Positions 32,135 to 44,080 of a DNA stretch of 64,000 nt are shown piece by piece. Position numbers and translations under genes: made by a program. Origin of the DNA: Podocnemis expansa (taxonomy: Eukaryota > Chordata > Testudines > Podocnemididae). The stretch spans positions 132,749,764 to 132,813,763 of the forward strand of contig ML681963.1 of assembly GCA_007922195.1 (NCBI GenBank). The letters are read 5' to 3'. Within the stretch, counting starts at the first letter, position 1, and every line of letters begins with the position of its first letter. The notes under the pieces are model-generated. The model had not been told where the DNA came from, searched no databases, and was given only the letters and a program-made list of their open reading frames with translations.

Positions 32135-32660
32135 TGTGGATATCTGCATTATATCTGCATCCACAGAAACAACATGGATATCCACAGGCCGTTTCTTGTG
32201 GAAGCAGATCGGATACGGATCCACATATTTTTATCTGTACAGAGCCAGAGCCTTGCAAATATGCGGATGTCCACGGATATCCGCATTATATCCGCATCGT
32301 GGATACAACATGGATATCCACAGATCGTTTTTTGTGGATGCAGATCAGATACGGATCCACATATTTTTATCTGCACAGAGCCAGAGCCCTGCAAATATGC
32401 AGATATCCACGGATAGCCGCATTATATCCATATCGTGGATACAACACGGATATCCACAGATTGTTTCTTGTGGATGCAGATCAGATACGGATCCATGTAT
32501 TTTTACCTACATAGAGCCAGAGCCCTGCAAATATGCAGATATCCACAGATATCCGCATTATATCCACATCCGCGGATACAACATGGATATCTGTGGGCCA
32601 TTTCTCACGGATGTAGGTCAGATACAGATTCACTTGTTTGTATCCATGCAGGGTTCTACC
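32135..32660. repeat. Tandem array of a 136-bp unit (about four copies)
   Basis: The block AGAGCCAGAGCC(C/T)TGCAAAT recurs at 32,241, 32,377 and 32,513, exactly 136 bases apart, with partial units on each side. Each unit carries GGATATCCACAG, TGTGGATGCAGATCAGATAC and GGATCCACATATTTTTATCT. Because 136 is not a multiple of three, all plus frames read the same peptide motifs in turn. A dispersed single unit of the related element lies at 34,565-34,703. The array is 0.7 kb upstream of the CYP2R1 start. Confidence 0.88.
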
Positions 32661-32811
32661 CATCGGCCCCATTGTTCTCCACATACAGCTTGCTCAGGGA
32701 AAGCCCCAAATGGGTGAATTAGTAAATCCCCCATCACCTACCAGCGGTAGAGAAGCATGGTCAGAAATAAAGCCCCTCAGGTGAATCCACAGCTGGATTA
32801 GCTTTCAACTC

Positions 32812-33155
32812 AGGGCTGGTGCAATGCAGTAAGCAGAACAGGGCTATGGTTTCTGGAGCGTCCCTGCAGCGCAGCAGATGTCCAAGCAGACTAGTGATGT
32901 CATCACTGAAGCACAATGGCACAGTCCCCATTTTGGTGCCCCTCAAGAGTTGGCACCCCACTGCAATGCTTATGGCACTTACTGCATTGTGCCGGCCCTG
33001 GCAGTAAGCACAGCAAGAGTTGCAGGGGGCGCCCACATTTGAGGGGCATCAAAATGGGGACTGTGCCATTGTGCTGCACTGCGACATCATTCATCTGCCC
33101 GGGCATCTGCTGCGCTGCAGGGGGGCGCCAGAAATTCTAGCGCCATTCCTGTTTC
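32812..33155. mobile_element. Foldback pair of MITEs (CAGGGC(C/T)GG ends)
   Basis: The first copy (32,812-32,999) begins CAGGGCTGGTGCAATGCAGT and ends ACTGCATTGTGCCGGCCCTG. The adjoining 33,000-33,155 is an inverted relative: GGGGCATCAAAATGGGGACT, then GTGCCATTGTGC, mirrors GCACAATGGCACAGTCCCCA and TTTTGGTGCCCCTC. Together they form a large hairpin. No coding. Confidence 0.65.
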
Positions 33156-33272
33156 AATTGCTTTGAACATTTGCTAGAGTAGCAGGGGCAATGAGCCCAA
33201 GTGTAAACTCTGTATATAACGCACACCACTTCAAGACAGGAGCTGTGACAGTGTTCCCCACACTCCTAGTTC

Positions 33273-33835
33273 CAGGTCTGGATTAGATTAAGACATACTG
33301 ATGTCTTAATCATAGAATCATAGAATCATAGGGTTGGAAGGGACCCCACGAGGTCATCTAGTCCCTAGCTAAGTCAAGATTCAGAGGCCCCATACCATAA
33401 AAATAAAGAGAAAAAACCAGGCATTTATGGTGCTGGGCTTATGGGGCTTGAATCCCAAGTCCTAGTGCCCAAGCCCTGGGTCCATTGCTGAGCTGGCTGT
33501 GACAGTGGCTGCAGCAACCAGGCATGAGCTCTAAGTCGCAGCACCTGAGCCCTGGCTCTTTTCCTGGGCTAGTGTCACTCCTGGAAAAAAGAATATAGCA
33601 TTAAAACAGAAAGGGTAATGAAAAAATGAATGATAAGCTGTTATACTGGCATAAAGAAATAAGCAAAGATGCAATGAAAAACAACTAAATAAAATATATA
33701 TCTTGCAAAAAAGCCTTATTTGCATTATTAAATACCTTATGATAAATCTTAGTTACGTCTGACATATTTAGAGGCCCCTCATAATGTGAGGCCCTAAACC
33801 ATAGCTTATTTGGCTTATGCCTAAATCCAGCCTTG
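33273..33835. mobile_element. hAT-like element interrupted by a short CR1 tail
   Basis: The left end CAGGTCTGGATTAGATTAAG and the right end (reverse complement CAAGGCTGGATTTAGGCATA) resemble each other. A CR1 3' end (about 33,309-33,366) is inserted near the left side. Target duplication not confirmed. Confidence 0.5.
33309..33366 (-). mobile_element. CR1 3'-end fragment
   Basis: ATCATAGAATCATAGAATCA followed by TAGGGTTGGAAGGGACCCCA is the terminal octamer repeat and adjacent 3' UTR of CR1, minus orientation, severely 5'-truncated (about 58 bp). Confidence 0.85.
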
Positions 33836-33893
33836 CCTAGTTCTATCACCTATAGCTCTGGAGGTCTTTTTTGCACCTCTGTGTCTTTACAAA

Positions 33894-34331
33894 GGGTTTG
33901 TCTAAACTTAGAAGTTATTTCAAATTAAGGAGGTTTAAATCAAAATAACTTTTTTCCTGTCCATGCATGCATTTTGTTATTATGAATTAAATGTTTCCTT
34001 AATTTGAAATAGTAAAGCACTAAATTGAAATAATAAAAGCTGCTTTTATTTTGAAAAAGCACTTACTTCCAAGTTATTTTGAATTAAGTCATTCCAAGCT
34101 GTGGAATAGTCTCAATCTGAAATAATGGCCCTATTCTTTTGCCTGCCTTCCCCTGTTTCGAATTAGAAAGTCTAGTGAAGACTCTCTAATTCAAAATAAT
34201 AACTCTTACTTTATTTTGAATTAGAGAGTCTTCACTGGACTCCTAATATGAAATAATAACTTTGAATAAAATTCAAAGTAGTTATTTTGAATTAACTACT
34301 TCTAATTGATTTTGTATGTGTAGACATAGCC
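33894..34331. mobile_element. PIF/Harbinger-type MITE with internal palindromes
   Basis: Ends are GGGTTTGTCTAAACTT and, reading inward from the right, GGCTATGTCTACACATAC, with AAA on both sides (33,891-33,893 and 34,332-34,334). The interior repeats motifs such as TTATTTTGAATTA and AATTCAAAATAATA. Length is 438 bp. Confidence 0.7.
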
Positions 34332-34564
34332 AAAGTCATTTAAGCAAGCTAAAATGAACATAGTACTTCTCACAGCCTGAAAGAATCTTGTGCTGAGGTC
34401 AAACGGCAGGCAGCTTTCAACACCAGACAGTAACTCTATAAATGGGGCCTGCCTGGCAAGACCTTCTGAGCAGAAATTTTCAAACCAGGCTGTGGGCATA
34501 TATTTTGAAAGTCGTTAAATGTTTTAAGAGCTTAAATCCCATTGACTTTCAAGAAGATCTAGGT

Positions 34565-34703
34565 AGAGCCCTGTGCGGATACAAATAAGTGGATCCGTAT
34601 CCAACCTGCATCCGCAAGACCTGGTCCGCGGATATCCGTGTTGTATCCGTGGCTGTGGGTTCAAAGTGGATATCTGCAGATATCCGCGGATTTGCAGGGC
34701 TCT
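34565..34703. mobile_element. Short MITE related to the 136-bp tandem unit
   Basis: Inverted ends are AGAGCCCTGTGCGGATA and CGGATTTGCAGGGCTCT. Flanks are ATCTAGGT and ATCTAGGG. The interior has GGATATCCGTGTTGTATCCG and TGGATATCTGCAGATATCCG, the same GATATCC-rich vocabulary as the array at 32.1-32.7 kb. Confidence 0.65.
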
Positions 34704-36865
34704 AGATCTAGGGTCCTAAGTCAGTTGAGTGCTTTTGAATGGTCATGTGTGACCATTTTATTGGTTTGGACAGATAGATATGCTAAATAATTGGCTTTCC
34801 CATATAAAAATTGAAAAGTTTATTATTCTGAGTAAACGCTGAGCTCATGTTCGAGGCAGGAAGCCATTTAATAGTTAATTCATTAAGCAGTGAAAAAGTT
34901 TAGCTTTAGAAAGTTTTTCAGTTTTATTTGATACAGCTCAAGTGTATTCCTATGAGAGAAAAAATGCAAATTGGATGATTGAATTGTCCTTTTGGCACCA
35001 AATTATGCTTACAACTGTCCATGACTGATTCAGTAAAATATATTTCCACTGAAAGGTGATTAAATGGGGAGGTGGAAGTGAGAGAAAAGGAGGAAAAAAA
35101 CAAGTGTGTTCCCAGGAGGGGGCTGACTAACAAACTCAAGATTTTAGTTTTGTTCATTGTCTTTTAATTTTTCTTAGGGATGTGAGGTTATGAAAACACA
35201 TACATATGGCCAAAGCACTGAATCATTTTGTCTTACTTTCCCTTCCAACCCTATCATTTCTCTTCTCATCTGGCCACTGTATTATTGTATCTTTGAAAGG
35301 TGGATTGCAAATCAAAATTTAATAAGAGCACCATTGCACTCATTTTACATTCTTTAGCCAAGACATTATGGTGGCTGGAGTGTTGGGAGAAACTGGGAGC
35401 ACTGGTAGACTGCAATACTTTCTTTGAGAAAGCTAAACAGATTGTTGTTTAGGGTTGTGCCATCTACTCCCAATGTTGCAAGATAATTTCAGTTTTTCAG
35501 CTTGATCCTTCGTGCTGATGATCATTTTTTACAGCATGCAAAAAGTGAGAAAGGTATTACAAATCTTTCTTCAATAAGTAATCATACAGTGGAAAAAAAC
35601 ATATGATTGTGGTCCTTGGAACTGGCGCATAAGCACAAATTTGAACAGCATTACCTGTATGCTATTTTTTGACCTACAGGGATCTTTCCAATAAATGATT
35701 TAGTGAGATAGTAAAGGATCAAAGAAGTTGCTCACTTTATATTTCAGAGCAACAGAAACCCTTACCTTGTTGTAGGTTTAGTGAGCCCCCAACCCTCCAG
35801 CCCTAATTCCAATCAGTTTTCAAAACAGGCAACAGCACAGCTTATGCTGCTGAATTAAGCTAACAGAACCTTCCAGAGTTTTCATGTATTTTTACCTTTT
35901 ATGAGCTAAACTCTTTGCAATATAAAGAAGGGTTATTTTTATTAATTTCTGTGGGGTAGCAAACAGAGGCAAGTATGAAAGCAGAGTCAAGAAGTAAATA
36001 TGCAATGAAAATGCCACAAACTGAAATAAAATATGGTAAAGAACTATACACATCAGTCTTGTTTTCACTAGGGAAAAGAGGAGTGTTCTTAACTCTAGTT
36101 AGCTAACTTGAGTTAATGTGAGCTAAAATGCTAGTGAAAATGAGTCAGTTTGTAGTCTTCATATGAGTTAGCAGGACAAGATAAATCCTAGGATCTCCCA
36201 CAGCCTTACATCATTTTGCTAACTTGTGAGACTACAAACTACCTTGTCTTTCAGTACTTAAATATCTTTTTCTGTAGCTACCCCAAAATTGAATTTAGGC
36301 AGTTTTCCTAAAGGAGAATTCCGGAGCAGTTCACAGCTGAATCACCAAGCACAGAAATAGAGTTGCTTTTATTAACTTAGAAATTTGGTTGGAACAAAAA
36401 TAAACATATAGTGGCAGTGCTCACAAGTACTTCCCTGAGTCTTCTCTACAACACTTGGTAACTGTCATTGTCAGATTGCTAACTAGGGAAGAGTGTAGTG
36501 TTATCTGTGGTAGAGACTGGCAGTCTAAAGAGCGTTCAGGAGGAGCAATGAGCTCTGTTTTGGCCATGTTGATATTAAGAAGATGATGCTAAGTCACCCA
36601 AGATTAAACATCCAAAAATCACTGAGAAAAGCATGAGGGAATGCAGGCAAAAGGTCTAGAATAGGATAAGTATATTTGAAAGTTGTCAGCACAGAAGTGA
36701 TAGTTACACCCATGTGACCAGATCAGGTCACTGAAGGATAAAATGAGGATGCAGACAAACATGAGCCAAGAGATGAGCTGTAAGAGATTCTATCAGAAGA
36801 GTTAAGGTCCATCTCTACCTAGTCACTTCTTTTTCTGTTCCTTTGCTGGAGCACTATTTTAGAAA
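34704..36865. other. Intergenic sequence without recognisable features
   Basis: AT-rich DNA between CYP2R1 and CALCA. No coding, RNA or clearly bounded repeat was recognised. Confidence 0.5.
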
Positions 36866-37022
36866 GTTCCAAAGGGGTAGCCATGTTAGACTAGTTCAGC
36901 AAAATAGGCAAGGAATCCTGTGGCACTTAAAGACTAACAAATTTATTTGTTATATGAGTTTTTATGGGAGAAAATCCAGCTTCGTCAGACACTTTGAAGA
37001 TGGGGGAAGTTACAGAGTGGTA
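36866..37022 (-). mobile_element. Penelope-like terminal fragment
   Basis: Begins GTTCCAAAGGGGTAGCCATG and continues GGAATCCTGTGGCACTTAAA, then GGAGAAAATCCAGCTTCGTC. This is a single arm without its inverted partner. Confidence 0.8.
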
Positions 37023-39449
37023 AATACCAATGACCTCTGATACTTCAAGTATTTTTTATCTCATCAGTGAGAACTAATCATTTAATTACAAGAGTTCTTT
37101 TATTTTCTTTTTCTGATATTATTCTGTTTTAAAGTTAAAATGGTTAGTGCTATTAAAGCCCTGTCTGTGGATGCATTTGTCATGCATCTGATGAGGTTTT
37201 TGTTGAACTCATTACCTTTTTACCCTTTCCAGTCAACCCATATCAACTGATGAAATTTATCATGTTTCTTAAATACGACAATCATCATTGTGGCACATTA
37301 AAGAAACCTTTTAAAACATTCGTTCTTAGTTACAGACTGTTAAAATGTTTCCATAATTATCATAACTTGCAATTATCATAACTTTGCACCCAAAGGGCTA
37401 TATAGAGAAGTACAAGACAATCCAGTGACAGGAAATGATCATGTCACATTGTACTTTTTTTGTTTCTAGAAGTAAGACAATACACAGATATGGGGTGGCT
37501 TTTCTTCAGTGATGATCTTATAATATCTCTCTTGCACTCTTAAGAGAATAGGAATAATTTTTAATTTTCATCTGTATCTCACAAGCTTTCATTCACCTGT
37601 GTTACTTATTCCTTTAACTCAATAATGCCTTATTTATAGGACACTAGCTACTGCTTTCACAGCCTCTTAACACTTGTATTCTACATTACACTTTTCATAA
37701 AAAATGGGATGAAAAAGTTACTATAGTCTTCTCCCTGAAACTCCAGGATTATTTCCTACATAATGCATACTAGTGCTGTTGTTGAGATCATACTATAATT
37801 TATAAATAGCATACCAAGTAGAAAACAACCTTTTTAGATAAAGAAAAATAGTGATAGAAAAATGTTTTCTCTTTTCTTTCCTTCTTAAAGAAAAAGTGAG
37901 GTCTGTACATACTGTTCATGAAATACATGTGCTAATTACACAACATGATGAAATCTGAGAAACTCATTTAATAAATCTGTTGGCAAACATAAGATTTTTT
38001 ATCTAGGGGAATTAAATAACACTCTCTTTACACGCCCATAATTATTTTATGCAACAATTATCAGATTATAAATTTCAGTCTCTGGCTAGCTAAACCTGCC
38101 CTAGCTGTCATACTTTGTAAACAATTTAAACTGGAAAAAATAGTATCTTGTAATTTCTCTTGCCAGCTTGTTATGCAGAAGCTGAAAATTTGCATTTTCT
38201 AAGCCACAGGTTTGCCAACCCCAAATGTTCAAAAATCATGAAGCGAGTCTCCAAAATTATAAGATTGGCTTAAAAATTGAGATTCTTGTTAAATAGTCAA
38301 CATTGGGATCTTTATGTTTGCCTTTGAGCCTTCAGAGTACACTTGGGTCACTTTTTCAGAATTTTCTCTGCAACTATGTGTGCTAAAAACTTACGTTAAA
38401 AAGTGAAAACTGAAATTTTCAAGGGAGTCTCGTGTTTCCATCAGGTGGGTCTTAAGTAAACTACCAAATATCATAAGAGTCCACAACACTGCAGTCAAGT
38501 GAGTATAACACTTCACTAATAATTTTGTTCCAAATATGTAGCCTTCTCCTTGTAATTCTGATCAAGATTAGCCCAAGGTCTAAGATCGTCTATGGAAAAC
38601 ACTAGGCTGGGTTCTTGGCACTGCATTGTTTCCTTTGCAACACAACTGAGATGAAAAGCAGTCTTCAAAAACAAGCCCAGACTGGCTATCTGCACTCACT
38701 CCATCCAGAGTAGAGGGCTTATCAGAGCACATAAAGATGTTAGAGAGTCTGGTCAGAGAATCTTGTTCTCCAAAGATCCTGGGTCAACAGAACGGCTTCT
38801 ATTGGGCTATTATCAGTTCTGAGGCTGTACCATGTCGAACCAGAATCAAAATTCTGCCAATTCCCAGGAGTGGGAAGGCAGAAAAGTAGTGTTGCCTCTT
38901 CCTCCTCCCTTATATCCTGTGCTAAGGGAACACTGGCTGAAACTGAAGACCCAGTCTGTAGTTTCTCCACTTGATTTTTGCTGATATCCCACTGTGTAGG
39001 ACACTATCATGCAAACTCTCACTCATGCAAACAGTCAAGTCTACTTTGTATGTTTGTGCATGTGCATGTATAGCAAGATTAATTATCCATTCTGAACTAA
39101 CTTTTCAAATAGAAATGGAGAAGGGACATACAGAACCTATCTCAAGTGCAGAATATGTCAAATTCAAGAGATCTACTCAATTTAAATAAGGTAAAGTTGC
39201 TAGAGCAGATTTTCTCCCCTCAACCTGTCTCCTTTATATTGCTCTGGAGATGTAAAGGGACTATATAATAGTCACGTTTGGTGGCCTGAGCATGACTCTT
39301 TTTGGGTAAGCCCTCAGCTGGTATAAAGGCAACATAACCACCTTTTCCATCACTCTCCTCCATCACAGCAGCATGGTTTGGGACAGAAGAGGGCATGGAC
39401 GAGGCTGTGCTGTGCTTTGGTGTTTCACAACTGGCAGGAGGTCCTGGTG
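37023..39449. other. Intergenic sequence without recognisable features
   Basis: AT-rich. Short open frames (for example 38,740-38,970 minus) have no family resemblance. No repeat with definable ends was found. Confidence 0.5.
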
Positions 39450-40212
39450 GGATTAAGGTGACTAGACAGCAAGTATGATAAATCAGGACCTGAGATGAGG
39501 GGTAATATGTGTCTATATAAGATGGGTCGACCCCTATGCTACTTCTTTCTCCCCAACACTTAGCCAGTGCCAGCAGCCAGGGCCATCCCTATGTGGGTGT
39601 GGGGGCTGGGGCAAATTGGCCTGGGGGGGCCCCCACACCTCCCACACTGGAGGGGGGTTGGGGCTGGCTGACCTAGAGGCCAGGTCCTGTGCTCCATCAC
39701 TGCCACCAGCCAGCCACTCAACTCCAGGGGCAGGGCAGGCTGGCTCAGAAGCTGGGTTCCCCTCTCCTGCCATGTCTCTGGGCTAGCCCTCTCTGCTTCC
39801 AGGGCAGAACAGCCAGCCTAAACCCGGGCATGAGAGCAGAGCCCTGCCTCTGGGATGGCCCACCCTGCCATGAGGGATGGAGTGTCTGGTTGAGAAGCTG
39901 AGATCTGCACTTCCAGCCCGCCCTGCCACTGCTGGCTTTGGCTTTCCCACAGAACGCAGCAGGGGCAGAGAACAGAGCAGCAATTGGGCATGGTGAGGAC
40001 GCCCCACATCCCAGCAGCATCCAAAAGAAGTGGCTGAGAGTACCTTTTGAGGCAAGAGTGGCAATTTCTGTGGTACTGCAGAAGGTGCCGTGTGCCGCTC
40101 TGAATGGGCTCATGTGCCACTCTTGGTACACCTGTCTGGGATTGCCTACTCCTGATATAAGACAAAGCCCTGAATATCAGGACTGTCCCTATAAAATTGG
40201 GACATGTGATAC
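39450..40212. mobile_element. Short interspersed element split by a GC-rich insertion
   Basis: The left piece (39,450-39,533; AGGTGACTAGACAGCAAGTA) and right piece (about 40,150-40,212; CAGGACTGTCCCTATAAAAT, then TGGGACATGTG) are the two halves of a repeat common in turtle-type genomes. The 0.6 kb between them is GC-rich and begins CAGGGCCATCCCTATGTGGG, probably a hAT-like insertion. Assignment is by pattern memory only. Confidence 0.4.
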
Positions 40213-40782
40213 CCCAGATGGGCCCATTTTCAACTGGCATTAGTTAGGGCCAGGAGCAGAGCTCAGCAGTATTTTGTGGCTCCTGTGTCAGCCCTGCCCC
40301 CTGAACCCTAAGCAGGTGCCAGGGGAGAGGTAGGGACAGGAGCTGTGCCCTCCTTTTCTTTGCTAACCCCATCCCCAAAGTGGGGAGCAGGGCCAGCAGG
40401 GGACAGGCGCGATGTGGCAAGGCTGGGGGAAAGCAGTAGCTGTGCTGCAAGGCCAGGAGCCCTATATGCTGCTGTGCAAAGGCCCACATGCCAAGTTTAG
40501 CATGTTTGCCGGTGGTTGCCAATCACTGGCCTACAGCTTGCCTAAACCAACCATGGGGATGGGACTGGAACCATAAATGATTCACTGATCATTTCTCCCG
40601 GTCTCTTGTGCTAAGTAGATTTCACTGCAGACTAGAATTTGACCTCCTAGTTTTAAAAACAATGCCTTACATAAAGAGATATGTGTTAAGTTAAATTTGT
40701 TTCCAAATTTAGATTTTATGAAAAAAAAAATCTAAGATGCAAGGAAATGTTTCCATTAACTTAAAAATAATCCACTGTAAAC
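40213..40782. other. Intergenic, GC-rich then AT-rich, unassigned
   Basis: Possibly the remainder of a non-autonomous DNA element (GTTGCCAATCACTGGCCTAC near 40,515). Open frames here are compositional. Confidence 0.3.
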
Positions 40783-42215
40783 AAAACAAACAAGGAGTCC
40801 TATGGTGCTTAAAGTCTAACAATTTATTTATGGCATGAACTTTCATGGGAGAAACTTTGTCAGATGCTTTAAAGATGGGGGAAACAGAATGAGAGGAAAA
40901 TAAATGCAGAGAAGTGTACATCATAGAATCAAGTCATACAGTAACAGCAAATCAAAGCATATAGAGGAAGATGAGGTCAAATCACATGTTGCAATGAGAA
41001 GAAAATCTAAAGTCCTTATTTAGCCCCAAAGAAACAGAGTCAAATTTGTATATTAATTCCAATTCTGAGGTTTGTCTTTGATGCCCTGAGTTCAGGGCTG
41101 GCTGAAGGGCTTGTAGCACCCTGAGCCAGCTTTTGCGGGTGGGTGGGAGCATAGAACATGGCCTCCGCTCTGGGCTGGCATGCCCCATGCCCAGGGTGTG
41201 GAACAGCCAGCCCAGGGGCAGAGCAGGTCAGCCCAGAGGTCAGGCTTTGCTCTCCCGCCTCTCCCTTGGGCTGGCTGTTCCACCCTAGGGGCAGGGAGGG
41301 CCAGCCCAGGGGTGGGGTGAGAGGGTGGAGTCTGGCCTCTGGGCTGGCCTGCTCCATCACTGGGGATGGAGTGGTTGGCTCAGGGGAGGGGCAGCAAGCA
41401 GTGTGGGGTCCAGATTCTGGACTGTCTCACCCTGCCTCCTAGAGCCCCTAAGCTTGGGCACCCCAATCTAAGGCATCACTGGCTCATGGCTAGAGCCGGC
41501 CCTGCTTGAGTTGTTATTCATTTGCCTGATCACAGCTATTAGCAAATCATCAATGGTGTGATCAGGAAGATTATGTACTATAAACAGTACAAATAAATAA
41601 ATCACTCTAATGCTTGAAATCTGATTATTGTATTTTGCTTTTCACATGCATGGGAATCCCACTAGCGTCTTTCCACTGTAAAAAAAAAAAAAAAAAAATG
41701 CAAAGCACTGACATCAGAAATCACAACACACACACGCAGACACAAAAACAGTTGCTGAGCACCGCCACCTTCCTAATCACTCCATTTATGATTTGTTAAT
41801 GATGGTCATCAAGAAAATCAATGGGACATCAAGACTTCAAAGAGAAACAGCCGAAATCAAACTAGTATGTAAATGAGATTGTGTGAAGAAGGGCTGAATC
41901 ATGACTATGAATGCTTTTCACATTATAACAGGTAATTTGACTTCAGCTTCCCTCTATGTGATGTTTCCGGGAGTTTGAATCCTTACAAATGCTCTGATTT
42001 GCTGTTGCAGTATGACCTGATCCCATTTCTTACATTTGCCTGCATTTATTTTCATCTAATTCTGTAAGTTCTCCCTCTTGAAAGTGTCTGACAAAGTGGG
42101 ATATTCTCCCACGAAAGCTCATGTGATAAATAAATCTGTTAGTCTTTAAGTGCCACAAGACTGCTTGCTTTTTTTGCTTTACTAGACTAACAGGGCTGTC
42201 CCTTTGGAACCAGAT
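40783..42215. mobile_element. Penelope-like element with inverted ends, interrupted by a hAT
   Basis: The left arm (40,783-41,092; GGAGTCCTATGGTGCTTAAA, TTTCATGGGAGAAACTTTGT) faces left. The right arm (about 41,845-42,215; CTTCAAAGAGAAACAGCCG to CTAACAGGGCTGTCCCTTTG) faces right. Remnants of the GIY-YIG tail (LPDHSIDDL-like codons) occur on the minus strand near 41,525-41,570 and on the plus strand near 41,770-41,815, so the inverted symmetry extends into coding sequence. No intact protein. Confidence 0.75.
41093..41504. mobile_element. Non-autonomous hAT-type element with 8-bp TSD
   Basis: Starts CAGGGCTGGCTGAAGGGC and ends AGAGCCGGCCCTG. Flanking octamers are CCTGAGTT (41,085-41,092) and CTTGAGTT (41,505-41,512). 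It is inserted in the Penelope-like copy and is therefore younger. The GC-rich interior gives meaningless long frames. Confidence 0.78.
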
Positions 42216-42682
42216 AAACTTTTGTTTGTTTGTTTGTTTTTAAAAAGGGGTTCCTTTCATTCAAATAGTTTTAATGGCAGAATGATTTTTTTTAGGTTTG
42301 AACTTTGAAGAGTAAAATATATTTAAACTTATAATATGTTTTATAATAACATTCATTAAGAGCTAGCTGATCACCACATTACAACACCTTATGGTGTATG
42401 TCTTCCTTCACGTACTGCACTTATTGTGTGTTTCTAGTGCGCTGCCTTCAGCCTAAAGTCTAACAATAAATCCAAAGTGCAATGGCAATTTATCATGACT
42501 CATGCATACACAAACATATACACACCTTATTGCTTAAATTTAGATTACCATTTGATAATCTGCAGGTGTATTTTCTTTGAAGGGAAAGAGTTGTATTAAT
42601 AGAGAGATGAACCAATTACCTGACAGCTATGAAGAAATATGGGAGCCAATTTCAGTTCATTGTCACAGTCTTGTTAGGCATG
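42216..42682. other. Intergenic sequence without recognisable features
   Basis: AT-rich, with a short GTTT run at 42,222-42,240 adjoining the Penelope end. Nothing else seen. Confidence 0.5.
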
Positions 42683-43102
42683 CAGTAGAACCTCAGAGTT
42701 ACAGAGACCTCAGGAGTGGCAGTTGTTTGTCTCTCTGAAATGTTTGTAACTCTAAATAAAATGTTACAGCTGTTCTTTCAGAAGTTCACAACTGAAAAGT
42801 GATTTAATACAGTTTGAAACTTTACTATGGAAAAGAAAAATGCTGCTTTTAACCATCTTAATTTAAATTAAACAAGCACAGAATATCTTGTCAAATCTTT
42901 TTTTAAAAACTTTTCCTGTATTTTTAGTTGTTTACATTTAACACAGTTCTGTATTGTTTTGGGGGTGGGGGTTTGTGGGTTTTATTTTATTTTATTTTAT
43001 TTTATTTTTGGTCTTTGCTGCTTCTTACTTCTGGTTCCAATGAGGTGTGTGGTTGACTGGTCAGTTTGTAATTCTGGTGTTCTGAATTCTGAGGGTCTAC
43101 TG
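42683..43102. mobile_element. Tc1/mariner-type (Tigger-like) MITE
   Basis: The left end CAGTAGAACCTCAGAGTTAC and the right end (reverse complement CAGTAGACCCTCAGAATTCA) are inverted repeats. TA follows on the right; the left TA is mutated. Contains a TTTTA pentanucleotide run (42,981-43,008). Confidence 0.7.
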
Positions 43103-43260
43103 TACAAGTCATACTCTATTTCATAAAAAACAGTACCAAATGTTCATTGTCAGTTATATCACTGTTCTGTTGTAACTGCATACCCTGATTTAAGTTACTT
43201 CAGCACTATTAGAATCACCAGAAAGTGTGGAGGAACTTTTGCCCTGTTACCCATGATATA

Positions 43261-44080
43261 GGGTATGTCTACACTGAAAAGTTTTTTTTTGAAATATGGT
43301 TTATTTCAAAAAAGCTTTTTACCTGTCCATGCAGGCATTTTGTTATTTTGAAATAAGCGCTTCATTATTTTGAAAAAGACGAAGCGCTATTTTGAAATAA
43401 CTAAACTGACTTTTATTTTGAAAGAGCAATTCTTTTGAAATAGTTGTTTCCAAAAAAGCCATTCCAAACTGTGGGATTGGCCTTTTTCAAAATAATGGTC
43501 CTATACTTTTCCCCAGGGGCGTCACTGGCACTGGGCACCCTGGGGCATGTGCCCCAAGTCCTAGTGCCAGCGCCCTGGATCTCCAGCCCAATCGGGCTGG
43601 GGATTCAGGGCCCAGCTGGCCACCCGCCGTGGGCGGCTAGGTTGCGGCCGGGCCAGACCAGAAGCAGCCACAGGAGGCTGGCCCCGTGCCGCCACGGGAG
43701 CAGGCACAGGCCCGGCCTCCTTCGGCCGCTTCTGGCTCGGCCCCACCGTGGCCTAGCTGCCCGCAGTGGTGCAGCGCCACCTGGCCCTATCCCTGGCCAG
43801 GGGCCAGGGCCTGCCAGCTGGGGGCAGGGCCTTGGGCCCATGCCCCGGGTCCCGCCCCGCCCCAGCAACGCCCCTGCTTTTCCCTGCCTTCTCCTATTTC
43901 AAAATAGAGTGTCTAGTGAAGTTTCTCAATTTTGAAATAATAATTCCTACCTTATTTCAAAATAGAGAGGCTTCACTAGACTCCTATTTTGAAATAGTAA
44001 ATTTGAAATAATGCTATTTTGAAATAATTATTTCAATATAAAGTCAAAATAGTTATTTTGAAATAACTATTTCACAATAT
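43261..44080. mobile_element. PIF/Harbinger-type MITE, right end lost, with hAT insertion
   Basis: The left end GGGTATGTCTACACTGAAAA matches the Harbinger terminal family. The interior repeats TTATTTTGAAATAA and GAAATAATTATTTC palindromes. No matching right terminus was found by about 44,080, so the right border is truncated or diverged. A hAT MITE sits at 43,514-43,876. Confidence 0.65.
43514..43876. mobile_element. hAT MITE with perfect 8-bp TSD
   Basis: Ends are CAGGGGCGTCACTGGCA and CCCCAGCAACGCCCCTG. CTTTTCCC is identical on both sides (43,506-43,513 and 43,877-43,884). The interior is very GC-rich and CpG-rich, producing long overlapping frames on both strands that are not genes. Confidence 0.87.

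Noticed and set aside
32071..32722. Three overlapping plus-strand frames repeating GYPQ/DIHR-type peptides
   Set aside because: Produced by the 136-bp tandem repeat being read in successive frames; not a repeat protein gene.
39534..40240. Several 70-140-codon frames on both strands
   Set aside because: GC-rich insertion inside a short interspersed repeat; mutually overlapping and without motifs.
43444..43935. 163-codon plus frame rich in Pro, Gly and Ala
   Set aside because: Lies across a GC-rich hAT MITE and its host MITE; frames are open on both strands because of composition.
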